Positions 15,999-26,922 are shown, counted from the first letter of the stretch. The stretch: 64,000 bases of DNA from Streptomyces alboniger (GCF_008704395.1 NZ_CP023695.1:6386001-6450000), one strand, 5' to 3'. Numbers and translations: made by a program. Notes: generated by a model from the sequence alone, not told the origin.

Positions 15999-16732
15999 GC
16001 GGCGCGGCGGAACAGGCCCGTCCAGAGGAACGGCTCGCCGAAGAGCGCGGACTCGGCGGGCTCGTCGCGCATGCGGCGCAGTTCGACCTCCGTCAGGTCC
16101 CCGAAGATCCGCCGCAGCGCCCGGTCGTCGTAGGCGATACCGCCGTGCAGGGCGGACTGCCGGTAGAACTCCGCGTCCGGCAGTTCGGATCCCATGCCCC
16201 CCGCGCCGGCCGCGAAGCAGGTGAGGGCGAAGTGGCCGCCGGGCGCGAGGACGCGGTCCAGGAGGGCGAGGTAGCTGACGCGGCGGTGCGGCGGCAGGTG
16301 GTGGAAGCAGCCCGAGTCGTAGACCAGGTCGTACGGACCGGCCAACTCGGCCTGCGTGAGGGCGAAGGCGTCGCCCTGGTGGAACCGTACGGCGGCCCCC
16401 GTCGCGCGGGCGCGGTCCTCGGCCCAGGCCAGCGCGGCCGGCGACAGGTCGACGGCGTCGACCTCGAAGCCGAGCGAGGCGAGATGGAGGGCGTTGCGGC
16501 CGGGCCCGCAGCCGAGGTCGAGCGCGCGGCCCGGCGCGATGAGGCCCCGCTCGGCGTACGAGACGAGGTTTTCGTCCGGCTTCGCCACGAAGAACGGCAC
16601 GGGCCTGGAGCGGTCGGCGTAGAAGTCGTCCCACCAGGCCGCGCCGCCGGCCGTCCAGCGGTCGGCCTCCGGTGCGAACAGGCCGTCCAGGAGGTTCAGC
16701 ACGTCGTCGGCCGTGCGGATGTCGCGGTCCAT
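15995..16732 (-). CDS. Class I SAM-dependent methyltransferase
   Basis: 245 residues. Motif I is ALDLGCGPGRNALHLA, followed by VDAVDLSPAAL, GDAF, and DLVYDSGCFHHLPPH, typical of small-molecule methyltransferases (tellurite/thiopurine-type fold). ATG 16732 is chosen because GGGGAC lies just before it; TTG 16756 is a weaker alternative. It converges on the P450, and the two stops share CTAG at 15995-15998. It might methylate the peptide product, but convergent orientation means separate transcription, so this is only possible. Confidence 0.85.
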   Translation of the reverse strand: MDRDIRTADDVLNLLDGLFAPEADRWTAGGAAWWDDFYADRSRPVPFFVAKPDENLVSYAERGLIAPGRALDLGCGPGRNALHLASLGFEVDAVDLSPAALAWAEDRARATGAAVRFHQGDAFALTQAELAGPYDLVYDSGCFHHLPPHRRVSYLALLDRVLAPGGHFALTCFAAGAGGMGSELPDAEFYRQSALHGGIAYDDRALRRIFGDLTEVELRRMRDEPAESALFGEPFLWTGLFRRAA

Positions 16733-16845
16733 CAAGTCCCCTTTCCCAAGGGGCAATTGTAGGTCGCGGGCCAGGGAAAGCCCAGGTCAGGGTCGGTGTG
16801 GTGAGGGGGCTTTCCGGACCTCGCCGCCGCTCCTTCCGGTGAGCC

Positions 16846-16939
16846 GAACAGTGTGTTCACGCGCTGTATCCCCAGAAGTAATCACAGCTGCTTGGATGTG
16901 CGAGCGCCGGAACAACGGCCGCTTCCGGCCAGTCCGGAA
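16846..16939. promoter_or_regulatory. Palindromes upstream of the phosphodiesterase gene
   Basis: In the 242-bp gap before the GTG there is a perfect palindrome GAACA-GTG-TGTTC (16846-16858) and an inverted repeat TTCCGG-N5-CCGGAA (16923-16939). These may be operators or mRNA structure; no regulator is identified. Confidence 0.35.
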
Positions 16940-16974
16940 ACAGCAGCAACAGCCCCCCACCGTCAGGAGTTTCA

Positions 16975-17961
16975 GTGCCGTACTCAGCGCCGCGCAGGTC
17001 CCAGGCGGCCGCGATCGCCACCGTGCTCGCCGCCGCCACGCTCGCCGCCGTCGCCCCGTCCGCGACCGCCGCCGACGCCTCCGCCGCGACGCCCTCGCTC
17101 AAGGTGCTCACGTACAACACGTTCCTGTTCAGCAAGACGCTCTACCCGAACTGGGGCCAGGACCACCGCGCCAGGGCCATACCGGCGGCGGACTTCTTCC
17201 AGGGGCAGGACGTCGTCGTCCTCCAGGAGGCGTTCGACAACTCCTCGTCCGAGGCTCTGCTGGCCGGGGCCAAGGGCCGCTACCCGCACCAGACACCGGT
17301 GATGGGCCGCGGCAGGAGCGGCTGGGACGCCACCGGCGGTGCCTACTCCTCGGTGACACCGGAGGACGGTGGCGTGACGGTCCTCAGCAAGTGGCCGCTC
17401 GTGCGCAAGGAGCAGTACGTCTACAAGGACGCGTGCGGCGCCGACTCGCACTCCAACAAGGGGTTCGTCTACGCCGTGCTGGACGTGAACGGCACCAGGG
17501 CGCACGTGGTGGGGACGCACGCCCAGTCCACCGACCCGGGCTGCGGCAGCGGCGAGGCGGCAGCCACGCGCGCGAAGCAGTTCAAGGAGGTGGACGCCTT
17601 CCTCGACGCCAAGAACATCCCGGCCGCTGAACAGGTCATCGTGGCGGGCGACTTCAACGTCGACTCGCACAGCGCCGAGTACGCCTCGATGCTCGCCGAC
17701 GGAGGCTTCGCCCCCGCCGACGCCCGCACGGGCCACCCGTACTCCTTCGACACCCGGGACAACTCGATCGCCTCCGAGCGCTACCCCGACGACCCGCGAG
17801 AGGACCTCGACCACGTCCTGCACCGCAAGGGCCACGCGCGCCCCGCCACCTGGCACAACAACGTGGTCAAGGAACAGAGCGCGCCCTGGACGGTCTCCAG
17901 CTGGGGCAAGAAGTACACGTACACGAACCTGTCGGACCACTACCCCGTGACGGGGTACTAG
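16975..17961 (+). CDS. Secreted sphingomyelinase-type phosphodiesterase
   Basis: 328 residues with an N-terminal Sec-type signal (SQAAAIATVLAAATLAAVAPSATAA). The mature protein is an endonuclease/exonuclease/phosphatase-fold enzyme of the bacterial sphingomyelinase C group: LTYNTFLF, VVLQEAFDN (metal Glu), GTHAQSTD, AGDFNVD, EDLDHVLH and the final LSDHYPV with catalytic His. It hydrolyses phosphodiesters outside the cell, probably sphingomyelin or related lipids. CAGGAG precedes the GTG. Only 11 bp separate it from the convergent PhoX-like gene. Confidence 0.87.
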   Translation: MPYSAPRRSQAAAIATVLAAATLAAVAPSATAADASAATPSLKVLTYNTFLFSKTLYPNWGQDHRARAIPAADFFQGQDVVVLQEAFDNSSSEALLAGAKGRYPHQTPVMGRGRSGWDATGGAYSSVTPEDGGVTVLSKWPLVRKEQYVYKDACGADSHSNKGFVYAVLDVNGTRAHVVGTHAQSTDPGCGSGEAAATRAKQFKEVDAFLDAKNIPAAEQVIVAGDFNVDSHSAEYASMLADGGFAPADARTGHPYSFDTRDNSIASERYPDDPREDLDHVLHRKGHARPATWHNNVVKEQSAPWTVSSWGKKYTYTNLSDHYPVTGY

Positions 17962-17972
17962 GGCGTCGGCCG

Positions 17973-19334
17973 CTAACTGTGCCAGGGCCCGGTCACGGCG
18001 AACGTCGTGCCGGGCGTGTAGCAGTTGACGTACATCGTGGCGTGGTCGGGGGAGAAGGCGACGCCCGCGAACTCGCCCCATTCGGGCTTCTCGGGGCTGC
18101 CGATGTTCTGGCGGTTGCCGGCCATCGCGTAGACCTCGCCGCGCCGGGTCACGCCGTAGACGTGCTGGGCGCCGTCGCCGTCCTCGCAGACCATCAGGCC
18201 GCCGGTGGGTGCGAGGCAGATGTTGTCGGGGGACTCGCCGGGCAGCTGGATGTCCGTGCTCGGGCCGAAGACGATCACCAGGGTGAGACGGCGCGCGGCC
18301 GGGTCGTACCGCCAGATCTGGCCGAAGTGGTCGCCCGCCGAGCCCTCCGCCTTGCGCGCGAAGGACGACACGAAGTAGACGGACGAGCCGCCCCAGTAGC
18401 AGCCCTCCAGCTTCTGCGCGTGCGTGATGCCCTTCGGGCCGAAGTCCTGGTGGCGGATGGGCGTCTCCTTGGCCAGCGGGTCCGGTACGTCGACCCACTC
18501 GACACCGTCGAAGCTCGCGCCCGTCTTCTGGATCGAGGACAGGTCCGGTACGCCCGGCACGCGCATCGCCTGAAGCCTGCCGCCCGCGCGCAGCGAACCG
18601 CGGCCGCCCCCGGGCTTCTTGGGCAGGAAGCGGTAGAAGAGGCCGAAGGGCTTCTGGAAGGCGTCCTCGGTCTCGTAGACGATCCCGCGCTCGGGGTCGA
18701 CGGCGATCGCCTCGTGCTGGAAGCGGCCCATCGCGGTGAGCGGTACGGCGCCGGTACGGCGCGGATCCACCGGGTCGACCTCGAAGACGAAGCCGTGGTC
18801 CTTGGTGTAGCCGTTCGTGCCGGCCTTGTCCTCGGTCTCCTCGCAGGTGAGCCAGGTGCCCCAAGGGGTCGGCCCGCCCGCGCAGTTCACGGCGGTCCCG
18901 GCGATCGCCACGCGCTCGTCCAGGACGTCGTTTCTCCGGTCGAGCGCGAGCGCCGTACAGCCGCCCTTGGCGGCCGGGTCGTACGTGAGTCCGCTGACCG
19001 TCGGCACGCCGATCTTGGCGGTGACGCGGTTCTCGTGGTTGCGCACGAGGTGGACACCGCCGCGCCTGCCGCGGAAGGCGGCCATGCCGTCGTGGTTGCT
19101 GGGCACCTTGCCCTCACCCGAACGGAGGTTCTCACCCTCGCGCGAGAGGACCCGGTAGCGGAAACCTTTCGGCAGATCGAGCAGGCCCTTGGGGTCGGGG
19201 ACGAGGGGGCCGTAACCGGCCCGCCCGTGGGCGGCGGCCGTCCCCGCGAAGAGCTCCGAGAGAGCGCCCGTGAAGGCGATTCCCGCGCCCACGGCACCGG
19301 TGCGGGCGAGAACCTGACGTCGAGTGGCAGACAT
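17973..19334 (-). CDS. PhoX/DUF839-family secreted protein (Tat signal)
   Basis: 453 residues. The N-terminus has a twin-arginine signal, ATRRQVLARTGAVGAGIAFTGAL. The body matches the DUF839/PhoX family: GKVPSNHDGMAAF, HLVRNHEN, WGTWLTCEETEDKAG, and a C-terminal beta-propeller. PhoX enzymes are Ca/Fe-dependent alkaline phosphatases of the cell surface. ATG 19334 is chosen for its upstream AGGAGG and because it begins the Tat signal. Substrate is not shown; phosphate scavenging fits its phosphodiesterase neighbour. Confidence 0.85.
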   Translation of the reverse strand: MSATRRQVLARTGAVGAGIAFTGALSELFAGTAAAHGRAGYGPLVPDPKGLLDLPKGFRYRVLSREGENLRSGEGKVPSNHDGMAAFRGRRGGVHLVRNHENRVTAKIGVPTVSGLTYDPAAKGGCTALALDRRNDVLDERVAIAGTAVNCAGGPTPWGTWLTCEETEDKAGTNGYTKDHGFVFEVDPVDPRRTGAVPLTAMGRFQHEAIAVDPERGIVYETEDAFQKPFGLFYRFLPKKPGGGRGSLRAGGRLQAMRVPGVPDLSSIQKTGASFDGVEWVDVPDPLAKETPIRHQDFGPKGITHAQKLEGCYWGGSSVYFVSSFARKAEGSAGDHFGQIWRYDPAARRLTLVIVFGPSTDIQLPGESPDNICLAPTGGLMVCEDGDGAQHVYGVTRRGEVYAMAGNRQNIGSPEKPEWGEFAGVAFSPDHATMYVNCYTPGTTFAVTGPWHS

Positions 19335-19395
19335 GATGGGCAACCTCCTGCTGGCGGACAGGAATGTGACCGGATGTGTGTACCACGCGCCCTGA

Positions 19396-20484
19396 CTAGT
19401 GCACGAGACCCTTGGCATCCCGGGCGAGCGCCGTGAGCCGCGAGATGGCCCGGAAGTACTTCTTCCGGTACCCGCCGTTCAGCATCTCCTCGCTGAACAG
19501 CCGGTCGAAGGGCACACCGGAGGCCAGCACCGGCACCTCCCGGTCGTACAGCCGGTCGGCGAGTACCACGAGCCGCAGCGCGGTCGACTGGTCCGGCACC
19601 GGCGTCACCTCGGTGAGGCAGACGGCCGCGATGTGGTCGGTCAGCGCGCCGTAGCGGCTGGGGTGGACCTTGGCCAGGTGCGCGAGCAGATGCGGGAAGT
19701 CGTCGAGCGAGGCGCCCTCGGTCGCGTACGCCGCCTTGGTGACCTGCTCCTGCGAGTACGGCTCCGGAGCCTGCGGCAGGCCCCGGTGGCGGTAGTCCTC
19801 ACCGTCGATGCGCAACGCCTTGAAGTGCGCGGAAAGGCCCTGGATCTCCCGCATGAAGTCGGTGGCGGCGAAGCGGCCCTCACCGAGCTTGCCGGGCAGC
19901 GTGTTCGAGGTCGCGGCCAGCGCCACGCCCTGCTCGACCAGCTTGGACAGGAGCGAGGACACCAGCACGGTGTCACCGGGGTCGTCGAGTTCGAATTCGT
20001 CGATGCAGAGCAGCCGGTGATCGCTGAGTGTGCGCACCGTCTGCTGGAAGCCGAGGGCGCCGACCAAATTCGTCAGCTCGACGAAGGTGCCGAACGCCTT
20101 CTGCTCGGGCGCCGCGGGCGTCGCGTGCCAGAGGGAGGCCAGGAGGTGGGTCTTGCCGACGCCGTAGCCGCCGTCGAGATAGACCCCGCGCGGCCCGGTC
20201 GGGGCCGGGGCCTTCTTCTGGAACCAGCGCTTCCTGCCCGCGCCGGAGGCATGCGCTCCGCCGAGGCCCGCCGCGAACCCGCTCAGGACGCGGACCGCCT
20301 CGGTCTGGCTCGGCTGGTTCGGGTCCGGGATGTACGTATCGAAGCGGACCGAGTCGAAGCGCGGCGGCGGCACCATCTCGGCGACCAGACGGTCGGCGGG
20401 GACGTGGGGCTCGCGGGCGCACAGGGACAGCGGAGCGACTTCGGCTATGGGGCCGGGCCCATGGGCTGCGGTGGAGGACGACAC
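19396..20484 (-). CDS. zapE: ZapE/AFG1-like AAA ATPase
   Basis: 362 residues. Walker A GGYGVGKTHLL, Walker B LLCIDEFELDDPGD, and the AFG1-type ATSNTLP sensor are visible. ZapE-type proteins associate with the Z ring or handle protein quality control; the role in Streptomyces is not known from this sequence. GTG 20484 chosen; the gene is divergent from the RibD-type reductase with about 36 bp between starts, so the promoters overlap. Confidence 0.85.
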   Translation of the reverse strand: MSSSTAAHGPGPIAEVAPLSLCAREPHVPADRLVAEMVPPPRFDSVRFDTYIPDPNQPSQTEAVRVLSGFAAGLGGAHASGAGRKRWFQKKAPAPTGPRGVYLDGGYGVGKTHLLASLWHATPAAPEQKAFGTFVELTNLVGALGFQQTVRTLSDHRLLCIDEFELDDPGDTVLVSSLLSKLVEQGVALAATSNTLPGKLGEGRFAATDFMREIQGLSAHFKALRIDGEDYRHRGLPQAPEPYSQEQVTKAAYATEGASLDDFPHLLAHLAKVHPSRYGALTDHIAAVCLTEVTPVPDQSTALRLVVLADRLYDREVPVLASGVPFDRLFSEEMLNGGYRKKYFRAISRLTALARDAKGLVH

Positions 20485-20520
20485 GGTTCCCCACCTTAAG
20501 GGGCGTGCAAGACTGCGGAT

Positions 20521-21330
20521 ATGCGACGCCTGTTCCCTGTGACCGACCAGACAACCGAGACGAACGCCGCGGACGGACGTGGCGCGAGCACCGAGGCCGC
20601 ACGGGAGTGGAGCCTCGACGAACTGGCCGAGGCCTACGCCTACCCGGCGGGAACCGCCGCGGGGACGGGCACCTGGCTGCGCGCCAACATGGTGTCCACG
20701 CTCGACGGCGCCGCCCAGCACGACGGCCGCTCCCGGCCGATCTCCAACGACACCGACATGCGGATCTTCGGCACCCTGCGCGGGCTCGCCGACGCCGTGG
20801 TGGTGGGGGCCGAGACGGTCCGTCTTGAGGGCTATCGTCCGGCACGCGCGCGTGACGCCTTCGCCGCGCGCAGGGCCGCCGCCGGGCAGACCCCGGCGCC
20901 CGCCATCGCGGTCGTCAGTGCGAGCCTCGACCTGGACTTCTCACTTCCGCTTTTCGCCGAGCCGCCGACCCCGACGCTCGTGGTGACCGGGGCCGCCGCG
21001 TCCGCCGACAGGATCGCCGCAGCCGAGCGGGCGGGCGCCGTCGTGGTGATCGCGGGCGAGGGCGCGACCGTGGACCCCGCGCGAGTGGCGCCCGCCCTGG
21101 CCGAACGCGGGCTCACCCGGCTGCTCACCGAGGGCGGGCCGCGCCTGCTCGGGCAGCTCGTGGCCGCCAAGGCGCTGGACGAGCTGTGTCTGACGGTCTC
21201 GCCGATGCTCACCGCGGGGGACGCGCAGCGGATCGCGGGCGGGCACGCGCTCGCGACGCCCGATGAATTCGTACTGACGTCCGTACTGGAGGAGGCCGGG
21301 TTCCTCTTCACCCGATACCGTCGTAGCTGA
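20521..21330 (+). CDS. RibD C-terminal/pyrimidine reductase family protein
   Basis: 269 residues of the dihydrofolate reductase-like RibD C-terminal fold: WLRANMVSTLDGAAQHDGRS, SNDTDMRIFGTLRGLADAVVVGAETVR, and LLTEGGPRLLGQL. Members reduce ribosylated pyrimidines with NADPH in riboflavin-type pathways. No deaminase domain is attached and no rib genes are near, so the substrate is uncertain. No clear ribosome site precedes the ATG, so translation may be leaderless. Confidence 0.82.
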   Translation: MRRLFPVTDQTTETNAADGRGASTEAAREWSLDELAEAYAYPAGTAAGTGTWLRANMVSTLDGAAQHDGRSRPISNDTDMRIFGTLRGLADAVVVGAETVRLEGYRPARARDAFAARRAAAGQTPAPAIAVVSASLDLDFSLPLFAEPPTPTLVVTGAAASADRIAAAERAGAVVVIAGEGATVDPARVAPALAERGLTRLLTEGGPRLLGQLVAAKALDELCLTVSPMLTAGDAQRIAGGHALATPDEFVLTSVLEEAGFLFTRYRRS

Positions 21331-21334
21331 CAAT

Positions 21335-21368
21335 CAGCGGAATCAGCCGTTCCGTTTGGCTTCCGCTG
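21335..21368 (+). terminator. Hairpin after the RibD-type reductase
   Basis: CAGCGGAA (21335-21342) pairs with TTCCGCTG (21361-21368), with an inner GCC/GGC pairing. It starts 5 bp after the stop codon and before the next gene's leader. Confidence 0.55.
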
Positions 21369-21462
21369 GGCACACTAGATCTCGCAGACCCCGTGCGGCC
21401 ACGGGGCAGGATGGTTTCCGCAAGGGCCTCAGTACGGCCTACGGAGGAGAAGGGCGCCTGTC

Positions 21463-21933
21463 GTGTTCACAAGCGTATTGATGATCGAGAAGGCCCTGAC
21501 GTCCGCCGACGTGGAGTTCGTCACCACCTTGCACGGCGACGAGCCGGTCACCTTCCACGTGCTGCTCCAGCCCCGGGGCGATCAGGCGGACCGCCTGCTG
21601 CGAGCCATCGACGACGTCGCCCTGGGCGAGCTGGACGAGGCGGCGCGCGAAGGAGAGACCCCCGAGGGCAAGGACGCGGCGGCCCTCGGCGAGCAGGCGC
21701 TGCGGGTCTCGCTGACAGCGCTGCGCGCGGCGGGCTGCGAGGCGCAGGGGCGGCTCATCCAGGACCACCCGCTGGACGCGCTCCAGGCGCTGGTCGACGA
21801 CGTGGGCGCCGACGAGGTGATCGTGCTGACCGATCCCCACTACGTGGAGGAGTTCTTCCACCGGGACTGGGCCTCGCGGGCGCGGCACAAGGTGGGGGTG
21901 CCGGTCCTGAAGTTGTTCTCGCACAGCGAGTGA
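21463..21933 (+). CDS. Conserved actinobacterial hypothetical protein
   Basis: 156 residues, no signal or membrane helix. The sequence alternates hydrophobic strands and acidic helices (FVTTLHGDEPVTFHVLLQP; LQALVDDVGADEVIVLTDPHYVEEFFHRDW), resembling a universal-stress-like alpha/beta fold. Homologues are sometimes labelled indole-3-glycerol phosphate synthase, which the sequence does not support. GTG start preceded by GGAGGAG at some distance. Function unknown. Confidence 0.75.
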   Translation: MFTSVLMIEKALTSADVEFVTTLHGDEPVTFHVLLQPRGDQADRLLRAIDDVALGELDEAAREGETPEGKDAAALGEQALRVSLTALRAAGCEAQGRLIQDHPLDALQALVDDVGADEVIVLTDPHYVEEFFHRDWASRARHKVGVPVLKLFSHSE

Positions 21934-22022
21934 CGCTGCCCGCTGTGGGTGGGCGGTTCTTTGTTGTGCGGGGTCGCTGCCGCTGGGGGGCGGGTCTCTG
22001 TCGTGCGGGTTTGTTCGTGGCT

Positions 22023-22051
22023 GGGCGCGCAGTTCCCCGCGCCCCTTTGGG
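22023..22051. repeat. Streptomyces intergenic REP-like hairpin
   Basis: GGGCGCG (22023-22029) pairs with CGCGCCC (22038-22044) around an AGTTCC-containing loop, next to GCCCCTTTGGGGC. This GCGCGCAGTTCCCCGCGCC type is a well-known dispersed intergenic repeat in Streptomyces. It lies in the 215-bp gap before murC, together with G/T-rich sequence in which I see no other feature. Confidence 0.6.
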
Positions 22052-22148
22052 GCGCATCCCTGCGGGCGCTTTACCGCGGGGCGCTTAGGCTGGGGCCGTT
22101 CACACCGTACGAACGCGACACCGTCGCACCACCAGGGGAGACACACGC

Positions 22149-23552
22149 ATGGCACCCGGCCTGCCCCAGTCCATGGCCGACATGGACCGACCGCACTTCA
22201 TCGGCATCGGCGGCGCCGGAATGTCGGGCATCGCCAAGATCCTGGCCCAGCGCGGCGCCAAGGTCGCGGGCAGCGACGCCCGGGAGTCCGCCACGGCCGA
22301 CGCGCTGCGCGCGCTCGGCGTCACGGTCCACATCGGGCACGACGCCGCGCACCTCGCCTCCGACGCGACCTGCGTCGTCGTCTCCTCCGCGATCCGCGCC
22401 GACAACCCCGAGCTGGCCCGCGCCGCCGAGCTGGACATCCCCGTCGTCCACCGCTCGGACGCCCTGGCCTCCCTGATGGACGGCCGGCGGCCGATCGCCG
22501 TGGCCGGTACGCACGGCAAGACCACGACGACGTCGATGCTCGCCGTCACGCTCGCAACCCTCGGCCTCGACCCGTCGTACGCGATCGGCGGCGACCTGGA
22601 CGTGCCCGGCTCGAACGCGCTGCACGGCGAGGGCGACATCTTCGTCGCCGAGGCCGACGAGAGCGACCGCAGCTTCCACAAGTACGCGCCCGAGGTCGCC
22701 ATCGTCCTCAACGTGGAGCTGGACCACCACGCCAACTACGCGTCGATGGACGAGATCTACGAATCCTTCGAGATCTTCGCGGGCAAGGTCGTCCCCGGGG
22801 GCACGCTGGTGATCTCCGCGGACCAGCACGGGGCCGTCGAGCTGACCGGGCGGCTGCGGGACCTCGGACAGCTGAAGGTCGTCACGTACGGCGAGTCCGA
22901 GGACGCCGACCTGCGCATCCACAAGATCACCGCGCGTGGTCTGACCAGCGAGGTCACCGTCGTACTGAACGGCAAGTTCCTCACCTTCCAGGTCTCGGTG
23001 CCCGGCCGCCACTACGCGAACAACGCGGTCGCCGCCCTCGCCGCGGGCATCGCCCTCGGCATCCCGGCGCACAACCTCGCCTCCGCGCTCGGCTCCTACA
23101 CGGGCGTCAAGCGCCGCCTCCAGCTCAAGGGCGAGGCCGCGGGCGTCCAGGTCATCGACTCCTACGCCCACCACCCCACCGAGATGACGGCCGACCTGGA
23201 GGCGATGCGCTCCGCCGCAGGCGACTCCCGCATCCTCGTCCTCTTCCAGCCCCACCTCTTCTCGCGCACCCAGGAACTGGGCACCGAGATGGGCCAGGCC
23301 CTCGCCCTCGCCGACTCCTCCGTGGTCCTGGACATCTACCCGGCCCGCGAGGACCCGATCCCCGGCATCACCAGCGCCCTGATCATCGACGCGGCCCGCG
23401 CGGCGGGCGCCGAGGTGACGGCCGCCCCGGACAAGGAAGCGGCGGTCGCGACGATCGCGGGAATGGCCAGGCCCGGCGATCTCGTTCTCACCATGGGAGC
23501 GGGCGACGTCACGGACCTCGGCCCGCGGATCCTGGCCGAACTGTCCAAGTGA
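22149..23552 (+). CDS. murC: UDP-N-acetylmuramate--L-alanine ligase
   Basis: 467 residues. It adds L-alanine to UDP-MurNAc in cytoplasmic peptidoglycan precursor synthesis. Visible: FIGIGGAGMSGIAKIL nucleotide fold, ATP loop AVAGTHGKTTTT, EADESDRSF, NVELDHHANYAS and DSYAHHPTEMTADL. Full length for the family. It is followed by msrB with a GTGA junction. An ordinary housekeeping gene supporting a chromosomal core location. Confidence 0.95.
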   Translation: MAPGLPQSMADMDRPHFIGIGGAGMSGIAKILAQRGAKVAGSDARESATADALRALGVTVHIGHDAAHLASDATCVVVSSAIRADNPELARAAELDIPVVHRSDALASLMDGRRPIAVAGTHGKTTTTSMLAVTLATLGLDPSYAIGGDLDVPGSNALHGEGDIFVAEADESDRSFHKYAPEVAIVLNVELDHHANYASMDEIYESFEIFAGKVVPGGTLVISADQHGAVELTGRLRDLGQLKVVTYGESEDADLRIHKITARGLTSEVTVVLNGKFLTFQVSVPGRHYANNAVAALAAGIALGIPAHNLASALGSYTGVKRRLQLKGEAAGVQVIDSYAHHPTEMTADLEAMRSAAGDSRILVLFQPHLFSRTQELGTEMGQALALADSSVVLDIYPAREDPIPGITSALIIDAARAAGAEVTAAPDKEAAVATIAGMARPGDLVLTMGAGDVTDLGPRILAELSK

Positions 23553-23566
23553 AGGGGACCCCACCC

Positions 23567-23974
23567 ATGGCGTACGACGTCGAGAAGCCGGACGAGCAGT
23601 GGCGCGCGGAGTTGACCCCGTCGGAGTACGCGGTCCTGCGTCAGGCCGGCACGGAGCCCGCCTTCGTCGGTGAGTACACCGACACGAAGACGAGGGGCGT
23701 CTACTCCTGTCGCGCGTGCGGCGCGGAGCTGTTCACCTCGGCGGAGAAGTTCGAGTCGCACTGCGGCTGGCCGAGCTTCTTCGACCCGAAGGACACCGAC
23801 GCGGTCGAACTGATCCAGGACACCTCGCACGGCATGGTCCGCACCGAGGTGCGATGCGCGCGCTGCGGATCGCACCTCGGACACGTCTTCGAGGGTGAGG
23901 GTTACCCCACCCCCACCGACCAGCGGTACTGCATCAACAGCATCTCGCTGCGGCTCACGCCGGACGAGGGCTGA
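23567..23974 (+). CDS. msrB: Peptide-methionine (R)-S-oxide reductase
   Basis: 135 residues. Two zinc CxxC motifs (CRAC, CARC) and the catalytic Cys in RYCINSISLRL identify MsrB, which repairs methionine-R-sulfoxide using thioredoxin. ATG 23567 has AAGGGGA upstream; an earlier GTG (23549) overlapping the murC stop is less likely. Convergent with the aminopeptidase gene 19 bp later. Confidence 0.94.
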   Translation: MAYDVEKPDEQWRAELTPSEYAVLRQAGTEPAFVGEYTDTKTRGVYSCRACGAELFTSAEKFESHCGWPSFFDPKDTDAVELIQDTSHGMVRTEVRCARCGSHLGHVFEGEGYPTPTDQRYCINSISLRLTPDEG

Positions 23975-23993
23975 GCCGGCCCGGGGACGGGAC

Positions 23994-25499
<1,506 letters not shown>

Positions 25500-25544
25500 T
25501 CAGCCAAGTTCGTATAGCGGACAACCCTCCGGCGCCGTCCGGTC

Positions 25545-25934
25545 TCAGAAGAAGACCCCGCACCTCAACAGCACATTCGCGTACGGCCGGGCCTCCCCGG
25601 TGCGGACCACCAGACGGGCCCGCGCCGAGAGGCGTTTCAGCTCCTCGTGCGGGACCAGCTCCAGCGCGGGGATGCTCTCCCGCAGCAGCCGCGCTGCCTG
25701 CGGGTTGGCCTCCCCGACCTCCCGCGCGGCCGTTCCGCCCTCCACCACCAGCTCGGCGAGCAGCCCGTCGAGGACCTCCGCGAAGGCGGGGACCCCGGCG
25801 CGGAACGCCAGATCCACCACGCGCGGGCCCGCCGGGATCGGCATGCCCGCGTCGCAGATCAGGACCGTGTGCCCATGGCCCAACTCGGCCAGCGCGCCCG
25901 CGAGATGACGGTTCAGGATGCCCGACTTCCTCAC
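25545..25934 (-). CDS. rbsD: D-ribose pyranase
   Basis: 129 residues. GILNRHLAGALAELGHGHTVLICDAGMPIP with the catalytic His and the C-terminal RTGEARPYANVLLRCGVFF are typical RbsD, which interconverts ribose pyranose and furanose forms for the kinase. The GTG start overlaps the rbsK stop (GTGA). Last gene of the ribose operon. Confidence 0.92.
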   Translation of the reverse strand: MRKSGILNRHLAGALAELGHGHTVLICDAGMPIPAGPRVVDLAFRAGVPAFAEVLDGLLAELVVEGGTAAREVGEANPQAARLLRESIPALELVPHEELKRLSARARLVVRTGEARPYANVLLRCGVFF

Positions 25935-26881
25935 CGGGACGAGACCTCGGGGGCGGCCTCCGCAAGCTCCGACGCCGTCGGGTAGGAGCCCTGCGCGCCC
26001 TTGCGGGTGACCGCCGCCGCGCCCACGCGGACGGCGTAGGCGGCCGCCGTCGCGAGGTCCTCGCCGAGGCCGAGGCGCCAGCCGAGCGCCGCGGTGAAGG
26101 CGTCGCCCGCTCCCGTCGTGTCCACCGCGTCGACCTTCGGACTCGGGACCCGGACGGCGTCGGAGCCGTCCGCGGTGAGCGCGCCCGCCGAACCCAGCGT
26201 GATCACCACCGAACGGGGCCCGAGCGCGAGCAGCCCGCGCGCCCACTCCTCCGGGGCGTCTCCCGCGTCCTCGCCGAGGATCACGCGCGCCTCGTGTTCG
26301 TTGACCACCAACGGGTCGCAGGCGGCGAGCACTTCGGTGGGCAGCGGCGCGGGCGGCGAGGGGTTCAGGACGAAGCGGGTGCCGGGCCGCAGCGTGCGGA
26401 CGACCTCGGCGACCGTGTCCAGGGGGATCTCCAGCTGACTCGAGACCACCCGCGCCGCCGCCAGGAGACCGCTCGAGGCGCGGATGTCCTCGGGCGACAG
26501 GCGGGCGTTGGCGCCCGGCGACACCACGATGCTGTTGTCGCCCGACGGGTCGACCGTGATCAGCGCGACGCCGGTGGGCGCGCCGCCCACCAGGACGCCG
26601 GCGGTGTCCACCCCGGCCGCGCGCTGCGCGTCCAGCAGGAGCGTGCCGTGCGCGTCGTCGCCCACCCGGGCCAGGAGCGCCGTGCGCGCGCCGAGCCGGG
26701 CGGCGGCCACCGCCTGGTTGCCGCCCTTGCCGCCCGGATGGACGGCCAGGTCGGAGCCGAGGACGGTCTCGCCAGGCGCGGGGCGGCGCTCCACCCCGAC
26801 CACCAGATCGGCGTTGGCGGAGCCCACGACGAGCAGTTCGAGGTCCGTGTCGCCCGTGCTGCCGGCGTTGTTGTCGTTCAT
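25931..26881 (-). CDS. rbsK: Ribokinase
   Basis: 316 residues of the PfkB family. GSANADLVVGVERRPAPGETVLG, HPGGKGGNQAVAAARLG at the N-terminus and DTTGAGDAFTAALGW (catalytic Asp) near the end identify ribokinase, which makes ribose 5-phosphate. ATG 26881 follows the binding-protein fusion by about 41 bp. Coupled to rbsD. Confidence 0.93.
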   Translation of the reverse strand: MNDNNAGSTGDTDLELLVVGSANADLVVGVERRPAPGETVLGSDLAVHPGGKGGNQAVAAARLGARTALLARVGDDAHGTLLLDAQRAAGVDTAGVLVGGAPTGVALITVDPSGDNSIVVSPGANARLSPEDIRASSGLLAAARVVSSQLEIPLDTVAEVVRTLRPGTRFVLNPSPPAPLPTEVLAACDPLVVNEHEARVILGEDAGDAPEEWARGLLALGPRSVVITLGSAGALTADGSDAVRVPSPKVDAVDTTGAGDAFTAALGWRLGLGEDLATAAAYAVRVGAAAVTRKGAQGSYPTASELAEAAPEVSSR

Positions 26882-26922
26882 GTGCTGCTTCCTGCTTTCG
26901 TACGGTGATGAGGCGAGGGCGG

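Noticed and set aside
19335-19395. Possible PHO box (GGTCACATT) upstream of the PhoX-like gene
   Set aside because: Only one unit matches; the second candidate is 13 rather than 11 bp away, so direct-repeat spacing fails.
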